Shown in pieces: positions 44,251 through 53,163 of a DNA stretch of 64,000 bases. The notes under the pieces were generated by a model. The model was given only the letters and a program-made list of their open reading frames with translations. It was not told the origin of the DNA and made no database searches. Source of the DNA: Obesumbacterium proteus. Lineage in GTDB: Bacteria > Pseudomonadota > Gammaproteobacteria > Enterobacterales > Enterobacteriaceae. The position numbers were made by a program, and so were the translations under genes. The stretch lies in contig NZ_CP014608.1 of the NCBI RefSeq assembly GCF_001586165.1, positions 4,947,797 through 5,011,796 on the forward strand, written 5' to 3'. The stretch's first letter is position 1; each line of letters begins with the position of its first letter.

Positions 44251-44286
44251 AGGCACGTCTGTCCCTTGGTCAGCCGTGCCTTTTTA
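44251..44286 (+). terminator. aspA terminator
   Basis: Stem GGCACG/CGTGCC with a 17-base loop followed by TTTTT, 22 bases after the aspA stop. Readthrough into dcuA is known in E. coli and possible here. Confidence 0.85.
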
Positions 44287-44463
44287 TTGCGACCAACATA
44301 CTTAAAAAAAGAATTACACCCGATGTCATTGTGTTGCAGTGAATGATGAGTAAAGAAACTCTGAGTCTCCTACGAGAGTATGAACCTCAGAATATATGCT
44401 TAATCCACGCGGCAGCTTCAAAGACAAAAGGAATATTATCGTTACATCTTGAGGAGAAACACT

Positions 44464-45765
44464 ATGTTAGTTTTGGAGCTGGTGATCGTACTGCTCGCCA
44501 TATTCTTAGGTGCCAGACTGGGGGGCATCGGAATAGGATTCGCCGGTGGTTTAGGGGTTTTAGTCCTTGCCATGATCGGTGTTAAACCAGGCAATATTCC
44601 ATTCGACGTTATTTCAATTATCATGGCCGTTATCGCCGCAATCTCTGCAATGCAGGTTGCCGGTGGTATGGATTATTTAGTTCATCAAACTGAAAAACTT
44701 CTGCGTAAGAATCCAAAATACATCACGATCCTTGCACCGATTGTGACCTATTTTCTGACCATCTTTGCAGGTACCGGTAATATTTCCCTGTCTGCACTGC
44801 CAGTTATCGCTGAAGTGGCGAAAGAGCAAGGTATCAAGCCATGCCGCCCACTTTCTACCGCCGTTGTTTCTGCTCAGATTGCCATTACCGCGTCTCCAAT
44901 TTCAGCCGCAGTGGTTTATATGTCTTCTGTGATGGAAGGCCACGGCATCAGCTATATCCATCTGCTGATGGTTGTGATTCCATCAACGTTCTTGGCTGTA
45001 TTAGTTATGTCACTCATCGTATCTTGGTGCTTTGACTCCAAACTGTCTGACGATCCTGTTTATCAGAAACGTTTGGCTGAAGGCCTGATTGAACTGCGTG
45101 GCAACAAGCAAGTGGTTATCAAACCTCGTGCAAAAAGCTCTGTATGGTTGTTCCTGCTGGGCGTTGTGTGCGTCGTTTGCTATGCAATCATCAACAGCCC
45201 AAGCCTCGGTTTAGTTGAAAAACCACTGATGAACACCACCAACGCGATTCTGATCATCATGCTGAGCGTTGCAACGCTGACCACTATCCTGTGCCGCGTT
45301 GAAACTGACAGTATTCTGAACTCCAGCACCTTCAAAGCAGGTATGAGCGCATGTATCTGTATTCTGGGTGTGGCTTGGTTGGGCGATACTTTCGTTCAAG
45401 CAAACCTTGATTGGATCAAAGAAACTGCGGGCACCGTCATTCAGTCTCACCCTTGGCTGTTAGCGGTTATCTTCTTCTTCGCTTCTGCCCTGCTGTACTC
45501 TCAGGCTGCAACGGCTAAAGCTCTGATGCCAATGGCACTGGCGCTGAACGTTTCTCCTCTGACCGCAGTCGCATCTTTCGCCGCGGTGTCTGGCCTGTTC
45601 ATTCTGCCTACCTACCCAACTCTGGTTGCGGCGGTACAGATGGATGACACCGGTACAACTCGTATCGGTAAACTGGTCTTTAACCATCCGTTCTTCATCC
45701 CAGGTACTATCGGCGTAGCACTGTCTGTTATCTTCGGCTTCGTGCTGGGAAGCATTATGCTCTAA
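44464..45765 (+). CDS. dcuA: Anaerobic C4-dicarboxylate transporter DcuA
   Basis: A 433-residue inner-membrane transporter for aspartate, fumarate and succinate exchange. The start MLVLELVIVLLAIFLGARLGG and the repeated hydrophobic segments match the Dcu family throughout. I chose ATG at 44464 with GAGGAG upstream, rejecting a start five codons earlier. It partners aspA and frdABCD in fumarate respiration. Confidence 0.96.
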   Translation: MLVLELVIVLLAIFLGARLGGIGIGFAGGLGVLVLAMIGVKPGNIPFDVISIIMAVIAAISAMQVAGGMDYLVHQTEKLLRKNPKYITILAPIVTYFLTIFAGTGNISLSALPVIAEVAKEQGIKPCRPLSTAVVSAQIAITASPISAAVVYMSSVMEGHGISYIHLLMVVIPSTFLAVLVMSLIVSWCFDSKLSDDPVYQKRLAEGLIELRGNKQVVIKPRAKSSVWLFLLGVVCVVCYAIINSPSLGLVEKPLMNTTNAILIIMLSVATLTTILCRVETDSILNSSTFKAGMSACICILGVAWLGDTFVQANLDWIKETAGTVIQSHPWLLAVIFFFASALLYSQAATAKALMPMALALNVSPLTAVASFAAVSGLFILPTYPTLVAAVQMDDTGTTRIGKLVFNHPFFIPGTIGVALSVIFGFVLGSIML

Positions 45766-45785
45766 GCCTTCCTCGCTCTAAGTAC

Positions 45786-45812
45786 AAAAAGGACGCTTCG
45801 GCGTCCTTTTCT
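45786..45812 (+). terminator. dcuA terminator
   Basis: Stem AAAAGGACGC/GCGTCCTTTT around a TTCG tetraloop, 21 bases after the dcuA stop, with a T-rich tail. Confidence 0.92.
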
Positions 45813-45906
45813 TATTCTGAGCTCGCGATTTCTGCGTTGCTGACAATTTTCACTCACACAAGGTATAGTGTTGATTCAAAATCATCCACGGAGAGGTTTA
45901 GATCAG

Positions 45907-46257
45907 ATGTCAGAGACTGAAAAGCCACTACCCGATAACGTTACCGATGCCATCGTCGTGCTCTGTACTGCGCCCGACGAAGCCTGTGCTCAGCAGTTAG
46001 CTTCGCTAGCATTGAGTGAAAAACTCGCGGCCTGCGTCACCCTGCTGCCCGGCGCATCTTCCATGTACTATTGGGAAGGAAAGCTGGAGCAGGAATACGA
46101 AGTTCAAATGATTTTGAAAAGCGAACGTTCACATCAGGAAGCCCTACTCCGCTTTCTGAAACAACATCATCCATACCAAACCCCTGAACTTTTAGTCTTA
46201 CCGGTTCACGCGGGAGATAAAGATTACCTGTCATGGCTCAACGCTTCTTTACGCTAG
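45907..46257 (+). CDS. cutA: Divalent-cation tolerance protein CutA
   Basis: A 116-residue trimeric protein of the PII-like fold, named for copper tolerance though its direct role is unclear. Family segments VLCTAPDEACAQQLA, KLAACVTLLPGASSMYYW and HPYQTPELLVLPV are complete. I chose ATG at 45907 (MSETEK) over a GTG/TTG-type start 13 codons earlier. It overlaps dsbD by 25 bases, so the two are coupled. Confidence 0.94.
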   Translation: MSETEKPLPDNVTDAIVVLCTAPDEACAQQLASLALSEKLAACVTLLPGASSMYYWEGKLEQEYEVQMILKSERSHQEALLRFLKQHHPYQTPELLVLPVHAGDKDYLSWLNASLR

Positions 46258-47927
46258 TTTTTCTGTTTATCTGTACTCTGCTTCCGGCACAGGCATCGCT
46301 ATTTTCTAGCAAAACGCAGTTTGTGCCGGTCGATCAGGCCTTCACGTTCGATTTCAAGCAGCAAGAGCATAAGCTCGACCTAAACTGGCAAATCAAGCCG
46401 GGGTACTACCTCTATCGCCAGCAGATAAAAATAGAGCCTCATCAGGCCAAAATCGCGCCGTTTACGCTGCCTGAAGGTCTAGATCACCATGATGAGTTTT
46501 ACGGCAAAACCGCTATTTTTAAAAACGACCTAACGCTCAATCTGCGCCTACAAAACGCCGATCAAAATGCCACGCTGGTTGTAACCTATCAGGGCTGCGC
46601 CGAAGCGGGTTTCTGCTATCCGCCTGAAACCAAAACCATCCCCTTAGATTCAGTTACCGCGCAGGCAACTAGCGAGGCGGTTCAAGATATAGCGCCTAAC
46701 ACGGAGTCTGCCCCCGCGCTGCCGTTCTCGCCGCTGTGGGCGCTTCTCATTGGGATCGGCATTGCCTTTACGCCCTGCATCTTGCCGATGTATCCGCTGA
46801 TATCTGCCATTATTCTTGGACAGGATCGCCAGCAAAGCTATCGCCGAATTTTTGTATTGTCGCTCGTTTATGTACAAGGCATGGCGGTGACTTATACGCT
46901 GCTAGGGATGGTGGTCGCCGCCGCGGGATTGCAGTTCCAAGCCGCGTTCCAACACCCCTATGTATTGATTGGGCTATCGATTTTATTCGTGTTGCTAGCG
47001 CTGTCGATGTTTGGTCTGTTTACGTTACAGCTACCTTCTTCGGTTCAGACGCGCCTCACGCTCTGGAGCAACCAGCAACGCAGCGGTTCACTGATTGGCG
47101 TATTCGTCATGGGCGCACTCGCAGGGCTGATATGCTCCCCCTGCACCACCGCGCCGCTCAGCGCGATTCTGTTGTACATTGCACAAAGCGGTAATATGGC
47201 CGCTGGCGGCGGCACGCTATACCTTTATGCGCTCGGAATGGGCATTCCGCTGATCTTGGTAACCACTTTCGGCAATCGCCTGCTACCGCGAAGTGGGCCA
47301 TGGATGCAGTACGTCAAAGAGGCGTTTGGATTCGTAATCCTCGCGCTGCCGGTATTCTTACTGGAGCGCATTCTGGGTGATGAGTGGGGATTACGGCTCT
47401 GGTCGCTACTGGGCGTTGCCTTCTTCGGATGGGCATTCGCACTGAGCTTGAAGTCTTCTCATCGCCTCGCGCGCATCATGCAAATTGTGATGCTAGGTTT
47501 GGCGCTGGTTTGTTCACGTCCACTGCAAGATTGGGCATTTGGAAATACATCACAAGCAACCATTGCTCATCTACCGTTCCAAAAAGTGAATACTATTGCA
47601 GAGCTGGATCACGCCCTACTACAGGCGAAAGCAGAGAAAAAACCTGTCATGTTAGACCTGTATGCTGACTGGTGTGTGGCCTGCAAAGAGTTTGAAAAAT
47701 ACACCTTCAGCGATCCAATGGTACGCCAGCAGCTTGCGGATACCGTGCTCTTACAGGCAGACGTTACGGCGAACAGCGCAGAGCATGCCGCTCTGCTCAA
47801 GCATTTAAACGTATTAGGGCTGCCAACCATTTTGTTCTACAACGCGCAGGCACAAGAGCAACCACAGCTGCGCGTCACCGGTTTTATGAACGCAAAGGAA
47901 TTCACAGCGCATTTGCACAATCGCTAA
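46233..47927 (+). CDS. dsbD: Thiol:disulfide interchange protein DsbD
   Basis: A 564-residue inner-membrane protein that moves electrons from thioredoxin to periplasmic DsbC, DsbG and CcmG. The signal peptide ends near AQA (residue 21). The alpha domain has Cys122 and Cys128 (GCAEAGFCYPP). Eight membrane helices carry the beta-domain cysteine Cys182 (TPCILPMYP) and CSPC (301-304). The C-terminal thioredoxin-like gamma domain has Cys481-V-A-Cys484. Its start lies inside cutA. Confidence 0.96.
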   Translation: MAQRFFTLVFLFICTLLPAQASLFSSKTQFVPVDQAFTFDFKQQEHKLDLNWQIKPGYYLYRQQIKIEPHQAKIAPFTLPEGLDHHDEFYGKTAIFKNDLTLNLRLQNADQNATLVVTYQGCAEAGFCYPPETKTIPLDSVTAQATSEAVQDIAPNTESAPALPFSPLWALLIGIGIAFTPCILPMYPLISAIILGQDRQQSYRRIFVLSLVYVQGMAVTYTLLGMVVAAAGLQFQAAFQHPYVLIGLSILFVLLALSMFGLFTLQLPSSVQTRLTLWSNQQRSGSLIGVFVMGALAGLICSPCTTAPLSAILLYIAQSGNMAAGGGTLYLYALGMGIPLILVTTFGNRLLPRSGPWMQYVKEAFGFVILALPVFLLERILGDEWGLRLWSLLGVAFFGWAFALSLKSSHRLARIMQIVMLGLALVCSRPLQDWAFGNTSQATIAHLPFQKVNTIAELDHALLQAKAEKKPVMLDLYADWCVACKEFEKYTFSDPMVRQQLADTVLLQADVTANSAEHAALLKHLNVLGLPTILFYNAQAQEQPQLRVTGFMNAKEFTAHLHNR

Positions 47928-47986
47928 CCATCAACGACACTGAGGATCCGATCGTGAAAGATCCGCACATAAGACAGGAGGATCAC

Positions 47987-48562
47987 GTGCAACGAGAACT
48001 CGTGCTCAGCCAGGTACTTGGCCTGCTGGAACAACAAGGACTAGCAACCACGACCTTGGATAAGCTGGCTCCCCAGCTCGATATTTCAAAGGAAGAGCTA
48101 ATTCGTTTTTGGCCGGATCGTGAAGCCCTGCTTTATGACAGTCTGCGCTACCATGCACAGCAGATAGACACATGGCGCCGCCAGCTGCTGTTAGACGAAA
48201 CCCTTTCAGCTCGGGATAAAATCTTGGCGCGTTACCACGTGCTGGCCGAATATGTGCAGCAACAGCGCTATCCCGGCTGCCTGTTTATCGCCGCCTGCAG
48301 TTTTTTCCCTGAAGACGATCATCCAATCCACCTGCTCGCCGAGCAACAGAAAGCGGCCTCTTACGCGTTCACGCTTGCGCTGCTGCAAGATATTGATATG
48401 GACGATCCTGAAATGGTCGCTCATCAGATGGAGCTGGTATTGGAAGGCTGTTTAAGTCGTTTGCTGGTAAAACGCCAACTGCACGATGTGGAAACCGCAC
48501 GCCGCTTAGCCGAAGATATTCTGCAAATTGCGCGCTGCCGCCGAAATGGTGCTTTAGGTTAA
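47987..48562 (+). CDS. yjdC: TetR-family regulator YjdC
   Basis: A 191-residue predicted transcription regulator with an N-terminal HTH (TTLDKLAPQLDISKEELIRFW, residues about 21-41) and a YjdC-type ligand-binding C-terminus (YPGCLFIAACSFFP). I chose GTG at 47987 because AGGAGG ends six bases before it and the result equals E. coli YjdC in length; a GTG 11 codons upstream is less likely. It follows dsbD by 59 bases. Target and ligand unknown. Confidence 0.9.
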   Translation: MQRELVLSQVLGLLEQQGLATTTLDKLAPQLDISKEELIRFWPDREALLYDSLRYHAQQIDTWRRQLLLDETLSARDKILARYHVLAEYVQQQRYPGCLFIAACSFFPEDDHPIHLLAEQQKAASYAFTLALLQDIDMDDPEMVAHQMELVLEGCLSRLLVKRQLHDVETARRLAEDILQIARCRRNGALG

Positions 48563-48592
48563 GGCGCAGTATTTATTACAATATCAATGAAT

Positions 48593-48613
48593 AAACCACC
48601 CCAAAGGGTGGTT
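48593..48613. terminator. Hairpin between yjdC and the yfdX-like gene
   Basis: Stem AAACCACCC/GGGTGGTTT around a short CAAA-type loop, between two convergent genes, without a strong T-run in either direction. Confidence 0.5.
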
Positions 48614-48658
48614 TATCGAAGGTAGGAAATAGAACTTATCAATTAACTCATAGAGAGA

Positions 48659-49303
48659 TTAATTAGCATCAACTAAAGAAACGCTATCGGTAATAATCCC
48701 CTCTTCAGCGCCTTTCAGAGCCAAGTTCGCTTCATAGTATTTACCCTCTTTCAGCAACTGCTGCGCTTTCTTAACAGCCTGCTGGGTTTGTTTCAGCGGC
48801 ATCAGATATTGAGTTTCCGTTACACCAACGCCTGCCAAGCGCAGTTCTTCCATTGCGCCTTTGTGGTCGCCTTTCTTGAATTTGGCATTAGCACTATCAA
48901 TCGCTTTTTGTTTTTCAGGCGTTGCCACAAAATCCTCAGCCAAAGAAATAGAGGCATTAATAACTACGTAGTTATCACCAGCCAGCGGAGTTTTCTTATC
49001 GGTTTTAATAAAATCTTTCCAGTTGGTGCTGTCATCAGATAATAGGGTTTGCGCCTGATCGACTAATTTTTGCGCCACATCTGGATATCCGCGGAATAAT
49101 GAAACGCGAGCATATTGTACATCACGCATGGCGTTAAAGCCTTGTTGAGCGACCTTAGCGACTTCTTTGGCCTGCTGAGCAGTGAGCACATTAGCGCTCA
49201 CGGTGGTCGTTGCCGCTGGCGCTGTGGTTGCGCCATCAGCAGCCCAAGTAAAAGTAGACATCATGGCAAGAGAAAGTGCGGTTGCTGTAAGAATACGTTT
49301 CAT
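48659..49303 (-). CDS. yfdX: YfdX family periplasmic protein
   Basis: A 214-residue secreted protein with a signal peptide cleaved near TWA (residue 21), then an alanine/threonine-rich linker and an alpha-helical YfdX domain (TAQQAKEVAKVAQQGFNAMRDVQYARVSLF to the end). In E. coli YfdX is acid-induced through the EvgA regulator; the molecular role is uncertain. Here it stands alone next to the tRNA-Phe site, which differs from its E. coli position. The symbol marks the family rather than proven orthology. Confidence 0.85.
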   Translation of the reverse strand: MKRILTATALSLAMMSTFTWAADGATTAPAATTTVSANVLTAQQAKEVAKVAQQGFNAMRDVQYARVSLFRGYPDVAQKLVDQAQTLLSDDSTNWKDFIKTDKKTPLAGDNYVVINASISLAEDFVATPEKQKAIDSANAKFKKGDHKGAMEELRLAGVGVTETQYLMPLKQTQQAVKKAQQLLKEGKYYEANLALKGAEEGIITDSVSLVDAN

Positions 49304-49996
49304 AATTAATATACCTGCTTTAATTTATATTATTCGGCTATGAGGCTAACCCATTAAATTGGACAACCTCTCAATCACAGTGCTTAAGTTATATATTCAG
49401 CATGAATAATGTCAATACACAGAAATTAAACGCACTCGCTGTAAAACACGAATGACGCTTTAAGGAAAAAATAGTTTACATCCAATGAAAGCTGTTTAAG
49501 CTTCATTACAATAGACTGATATTTACTCAAGTAGTTATTTGAAAAAGTAACCCAATCATATGTTTAATAAGGATTATTCAAATACACCAATAATAAACAA
49601 CAAGCGAAACAAATATAGTAATAGGATATCAAATCAACAAAAAACCTATAAACAATATCTAATATAAGTAATTTATTAGCTAAAAGTCATATGACATTTT
49701 TAAACGTAATAACAACGAACTCCTCGTCACACTTAAATAGTGCATTTGTAATTTAATGTAACCTTTGAAATAAACTCAGTGAAAATCAAAAAGCATCTTA
49801 TTAAGGGCTAAGCAAGCAACATCAATGAACTTGAACCATATCGCTTAGTCACTCTTGAAGATAGAACGACGATATCTTCAACACCGCATAAATTTCATGC
49901 AAAAAAACCAAAGTGCCGAAACATTAGGCAACTGAACAAAGGAATGAAGAAATTACGTTGACGCCAAGCCGCAGATCCAGTTTAATACGCCTCGTT
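49304..49996. other. AT-rich gap before tRNA-Phe
   Basis: Nearly 700 bases with no open frame that looks real. The sequence is strongly A/T-rich from 49400 to 49780 and must include the yfdX-like promoter. The tRNA promoter lies at its right end. I see nothing else I can name. Confidence 0.55.
49958..49986 (+). promoter_or_regulatory. Probable tRNA-Phe promoter
   Basis: -35 TTGACG and -10 TTTAAT are 17 bases apart, and the -10 ends ten bases before the tRNA. This is an unusually short leader, but nothing better lies nearby. Confidence 0.55.
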
Positions 49997-50072
49997 GCCC
50001 GGATAGCTCAGTCGGTAGAGCAGGGGATTGAAAATCCCCGTGTCCTTGGTTCGATTCCGAGTCCGGGCACCA
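49997..50072 (+). tRNA. pheU: tRNA-Phe (GAA)
   Basis: A 76-nt cloverleaf with CCA encoded, anticodon loop ATTGAAAAT (anticodon GAA), acceptor GCCCGGA/TCCGGGC. The neighbourhood (yjdC, dsbD, cutA) identifies it with E. coli pheU, a common integration site for islands. A P4-type integrase gene starts 195 bases downstream. Confidence 0.97.
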
Positions 50073-50083
50073 AATTCATATCA

Positions 50084-50109
50084 ACGGACCTCCACGGAGG
50101 TCCGTTTTT
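50084..50109 (+). terminator. tRNA-Phe terminator
   Basis: A strong stem ACGGACCTCC/GGAGGTCCGT around a 1-2 base loop followed by TTTTT, 12 bases after the tRNA end. Confidence 0.93.
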
Positions 50110-50267
50110 GCATTCTAATCCCGCAGAAATCAACACCTCTTCAATCCATTAACTCCACCCAGCTCAATCAACTTCTACCCGCATCAAGCCCCTTGCGAGG
50201 GTACAACTGAGGGTATAGTCTGATTCGATAAAATTTATGCCCCTTTTACTATCAGGAGATACCGCCA

Positions 50268-51527
50268 ATGGCGCTCACTGACGCTAAAATCCGTGCAGCT
50301 AAACCGGATGAAAAACCTTATAAACTTGCCGACAGCGGCAACATGTTTTTGCTCGTTCACCCTAACGGCTCGCGCTACTGGCGACTCCGCTACCGGTTTC
50401 TGGGCAAAGAGAAAACGCTCGCCCTGGGTGTCTATCCTGAAGTCTCGTTATCAGAAGCAAGGGAAAAACGCGATGCGGCGAGAAAGCAGATAGCTGAAGG
50501 AACTGACCCGTGCGAACAGAAACGAATCAAAAAGTCGGTACCCGAAACAGCTCAGACATTTGAAGGCCTCGCGAGGCAGTGGCATAAGAGCAACAAAAAA
50601 TGGTCAGCCTCACATAGTGAGAAGATACTGAAAAGCCTAGAAACTCATGTGTTTCCCTTTATCGGTTCACGTGACATTACCACCCTCAGAACTCCCGATT
50701 TACTTGTTCCAGTAAAGGCAGCCGAAGCCAAAGAGATTTATGAGATTGCAGCGCGCCTTCAGCAGCGTATCACTGCAATCATGCGCTATGCTGCCCAGTC
50801 AGGCATTATCACCTATAACCCTGCCGTGGATATGGCTGGCGCGTTAACCACGGTGAAACGTCAGCACCGCCCTGCCCTCGCCTTAAATCGCATTTCTGAA
50901 CTACTTGAACGACTGGATACCTACAGAGGTCAACCTCTCACCCGACTGGCAACTAAACTTACACTGCTCATCTTCATCCGTTCCAGTGAACTTCGCTTTG
51001 CCAGGTGGTCTGAGATCGACTTTAAGAAAGCCATGTGGACCATTCCTCCTGAGCGAAAACCTATTGAAGGGGTCAAGTATTCCCATCGCGGCTCAAAAAT
51101 GCGTACCGAGCATCTGGTACCACTCTCTTCTCAGGCGCTGAATATTCTGAAACAGATCCACACTATCAGCGGAGAATATGAATTGATTTTCACTGGCGAC
51201 CACAATCCCTGGAAACCCATGAGTGAAAATACGGTTAATAATGCATTACGCCTGATGGGCTACGATACAAAGGTCGATGTCTGTGGTCACGGCTTCCGGG
51301 CAATGGCCTGTAGTTCGTTGATTGAGTCAGGATTATGGTCGAGAGATGCTGTTGAACGCCAGATGAGCCATCAGGAGCGTAATGGTGTCCGGGCTGCATA
51401 TACCCATAAGGCGGAATTTCTGGACGAACGCAGACTGATGCTGCAATGGTGGGCTGATTTTCTGGATGCAAATCAAGAAAACGTCATTTCTCCCTTTGAG
51501 TATGCAAAAAGTAATACTGCCCGGTGA
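50268..51527 (+). CDS. int: P4-type tyrosine integrase
   Basis: A 419-residue site-specific recombinase of the P4/CP4-57 class that inserts islands into tRNA genes. An N-terminal DUF4102-like arm-binding domain (MALTDAKIRAAKPDEKPYKL) is followed by a core domain and the catalytic set Arg238, His341-x2-Arg344, His368 and the nucleophile Tyr378. All catalytic residues are present. Its position directly after tRNA-Phe marks the left end of an island. No second copy of the tRNA 3' end was seen inside the window, so the right attachment site lies outside or is lost. Confidence 0.93.
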   Translation: MALTDAKIRAAKPDEKPYKLADSGNMFLLVHPNGSRYWRLRYRFLGKEKTLALGVYPEVSLSEAREKRDAARKQIAEGTDPCEQKRIKKSVPETAQTFEGLARQWHKSNKKWSASHSEKILKSLETHVFPFIGSRDITTLRTPDLLVPVKAAEAKEIYEIAARLQQRITAIMRYAAQSGIITYNPAVDMAGALTTVKRQHRPALALNRISELLERLDTYRGQPLTRLATKLTLLIFIRSSELRFARWSEIDFKKAMWTIPPERKPIEGVKYSHRGSKMRTEHLVPLSSQALNILKQIHTISGEYELIFTGDHNPWKPMSENTVNNALRLMGYDTKVDVCGHGFRAMACSSLIESGLWSRDAVERQMSHQERNGVRAAYTHKAEFLDERRLMLQWWADFLDANQENVISPFEYAKSNTAR

Positions 51528-51570
51528 TAAATATCCGTTCTCTGCAGATATCACTTTCTCTTCAGCAAAT

Positions 51571-51602
51571 GCTACCTCTTCCATAATAGCGGAAGAGGTG
51601 GC
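51571..51602 (+). terminator. Hairpin after the integrase gene
   Basis: A 12-bp stem GCTACCTCTTCC/GGAAGAGGTGGC with one G-T pair ends three bases before the left end of the IS3-family element. A T-run is lacking; the insertion may have separated stem and tail. Confidence 0.5.
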
Positions 51603-51940
51603 AGCTGTAGTGGTTTACTGAATTTGTCCACCTGAACAGAGATGATATGCTCACCTCAGAACATTGCAGGTACCTCAATGAAAAAAAGAAATTTCAGTCC
51701 AGAGTTTAAACGCAAATCCGCTCAACTGGTCCTTGATCAGAACTACACCGTTGCAGCTGCGGCCAGTTCTATGGACGTGGGGCTTTCTACCATAACGCGA
51801 TGGGTAAAGCAGTTGCGGGATGAACGACAGGGCAAAATACCTAAAGCCTCCCCTATAACCCCGGAACAGATTGAAATACGTGAGCTAAAGAAAAAGCTAC
51901 AACGCATTGAAATGGAAAACGACATATTAAAAAAGGCTGC

Positions 51941-53161
51941 TGTAGATTCAATCTGTCAATGCAACACCCCTTTCAATTATCTCTTTCGGTGTTTTGAACT
52001 TCAGTGTCTTTCTCGGTCTGTTGTTTAGCTGAGCAGCAACCAGATCTAGTTCATGTTGAGTATATTGGGCAAGACATGTCTTTTTAGGAAAGTACTGCCG
52101 AATTAGCCCATTTGTGTTCTCATTTGTTCCCCGCTGCCAAGGACTCTGAGGATCGCAGAAGTAAACTTTAACGCCGGTGCTGACAGTAAATTCCAGATGT
52201 CTGGCCAGTTCCATTCCTCTGTCCCATGTCAGTGATTTTCTGAGTTCTGACGGTAAACTCAGGAATTTGTCGGTAAGAGCCTGATTTACTGAGACAGAAT
52301 CTTTGCCCCTGAGTCTAAGGATGATCGTATAACGTGATTTTCGGTCTACAAGTGTGGCTATATGAGAGTTTTTTGTACCTGAGACTAAATCGCCCTCCCA
52401 ATGCCCCAGAGAGCGTCTGTTATCGATATTTCGGGAACGTTCGTGAATTGGTGTTCCGTTCACTATGTTAATCGTACCTCTTTCGCCTTTGCGGGTATGA
52501 CGCCTGCCATGGCGAAGGCTATGCGACCGTCGCAGATGCTGTATATTCAGGTGGTGTAGCGCTTCACGGCTACGAAAGTACAGCGTTTTATAAATTGTCT
52601 CAGGTGATATTCGCAGCGTTTTTTGACGTGGTTTTGTTCGCCTTAACCATCCTGATATTTGCTCTGGAGACCATTTCATCTCCAGCTTTTCCAGAACAAG
52701 CTTTCGCAATGGTAAATTTTGATCCAGTAAGCACGGTTTTGGCCTTTTCGCCATTCTGTTGGCTCGGTTATTAGCATCAACAGCTTTGTAATAGCGTCTG
52801 CCCCGATTACGCTGAACTTCACGTGAGATCGTCGAAGGACTGCGATTCAGCGCAGTAGCTATCGCACGAATGCTCATTTTGGCTGACAAACCAGCTCGTA
52901 TCTCCTCGCGCTCAGACAGTGTCAGGTGAGCTACAGCCCGCTTACGCTCATGGGGTTTTATGCCGCCAGTATCCCTTAACATAGTGAAGATCGTTCCGGG
53001 TTTTGAACCCAGGATATTCGCTATTTCACTGAAGCCTGTTCCGTTCTTCCATAGTTCAAAAACAGAGGCTTTTTCCTCTGCTGTAAATGTTCGTCTCATT
53101 CAAAAAACCTCCGCAACCCCATGTTTTCACATAACTGTTGCGTTGACCAATTGAATCTACA
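51941..53161 (-). mobile_element. IS30 (1221 bp), complete
   Basis: The element runs between inverted ends TGTAGATTCAAT... and ...ATTGAATCTACA and is exactly 1221 bp, the length of IS30. The minus strand carries the full transposase. The flanking dinucleotides are GC and AC, a 2-bp duplication with one changed base. Confidence 0.95.
51948..53099 (-). CDS. IS30 transposase
   Basis: A 383-residue DDE transposase. Two N-terminal helix-turn-helix regions (TAEEKASVFELWKNGTGFSEI and ERAVAH...ALNRSPSTISREV) are followed by the catalytic core with LGHWEGDLVSG, TWDRGMELA and NENTNGLIRQYFPK. The sequence appears intact and as far as I recall matches IS30 closely, suggesting recent arrival and possible activity. 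Confidence 0.95.
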   Translation of the reverse strand: MRRTFTAEEKASVFELWKNGTGFSEIANILGSKPGTIFTMLRDTGGIKPHERKRAVAHLTLSEREEIRAGLSAKMSIRAIATALNRSPSTISREVQRNRGRRYYKAVDANNRANRMAKRPKPCLLDQNLPLRKLVLEKLEMKWSPEQISGWLRRTKPRQKTLRISPETIYKTLYFRSREALHHLNIQHLRRSHSLRHGRRHTRKGERGTINIVNGTPIHERSRNIDNRRSLGHWEGDLVSGTKNSHIATLVDRKSRYTIILRLRGKDSVSVNQALTDKFLSLPSELRKSLTWDRGMELARHLEFTVSTGVKVYFCDPQSPWQRGTNENTNGLIRQYFPKKTCLAQYTQHELDLVAAQLNNRPRKTLKFKTPKEIIERGVALTD

Positions 53162-53163
53162 AC

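Noticed and set aside
49958..50210. Plus-strand frames crossing tRNA-Phe (RIAQSVEQGIENPRVLGS type)
   Set aside because: Translation of the tRNA and its terminator; not a protein gene.
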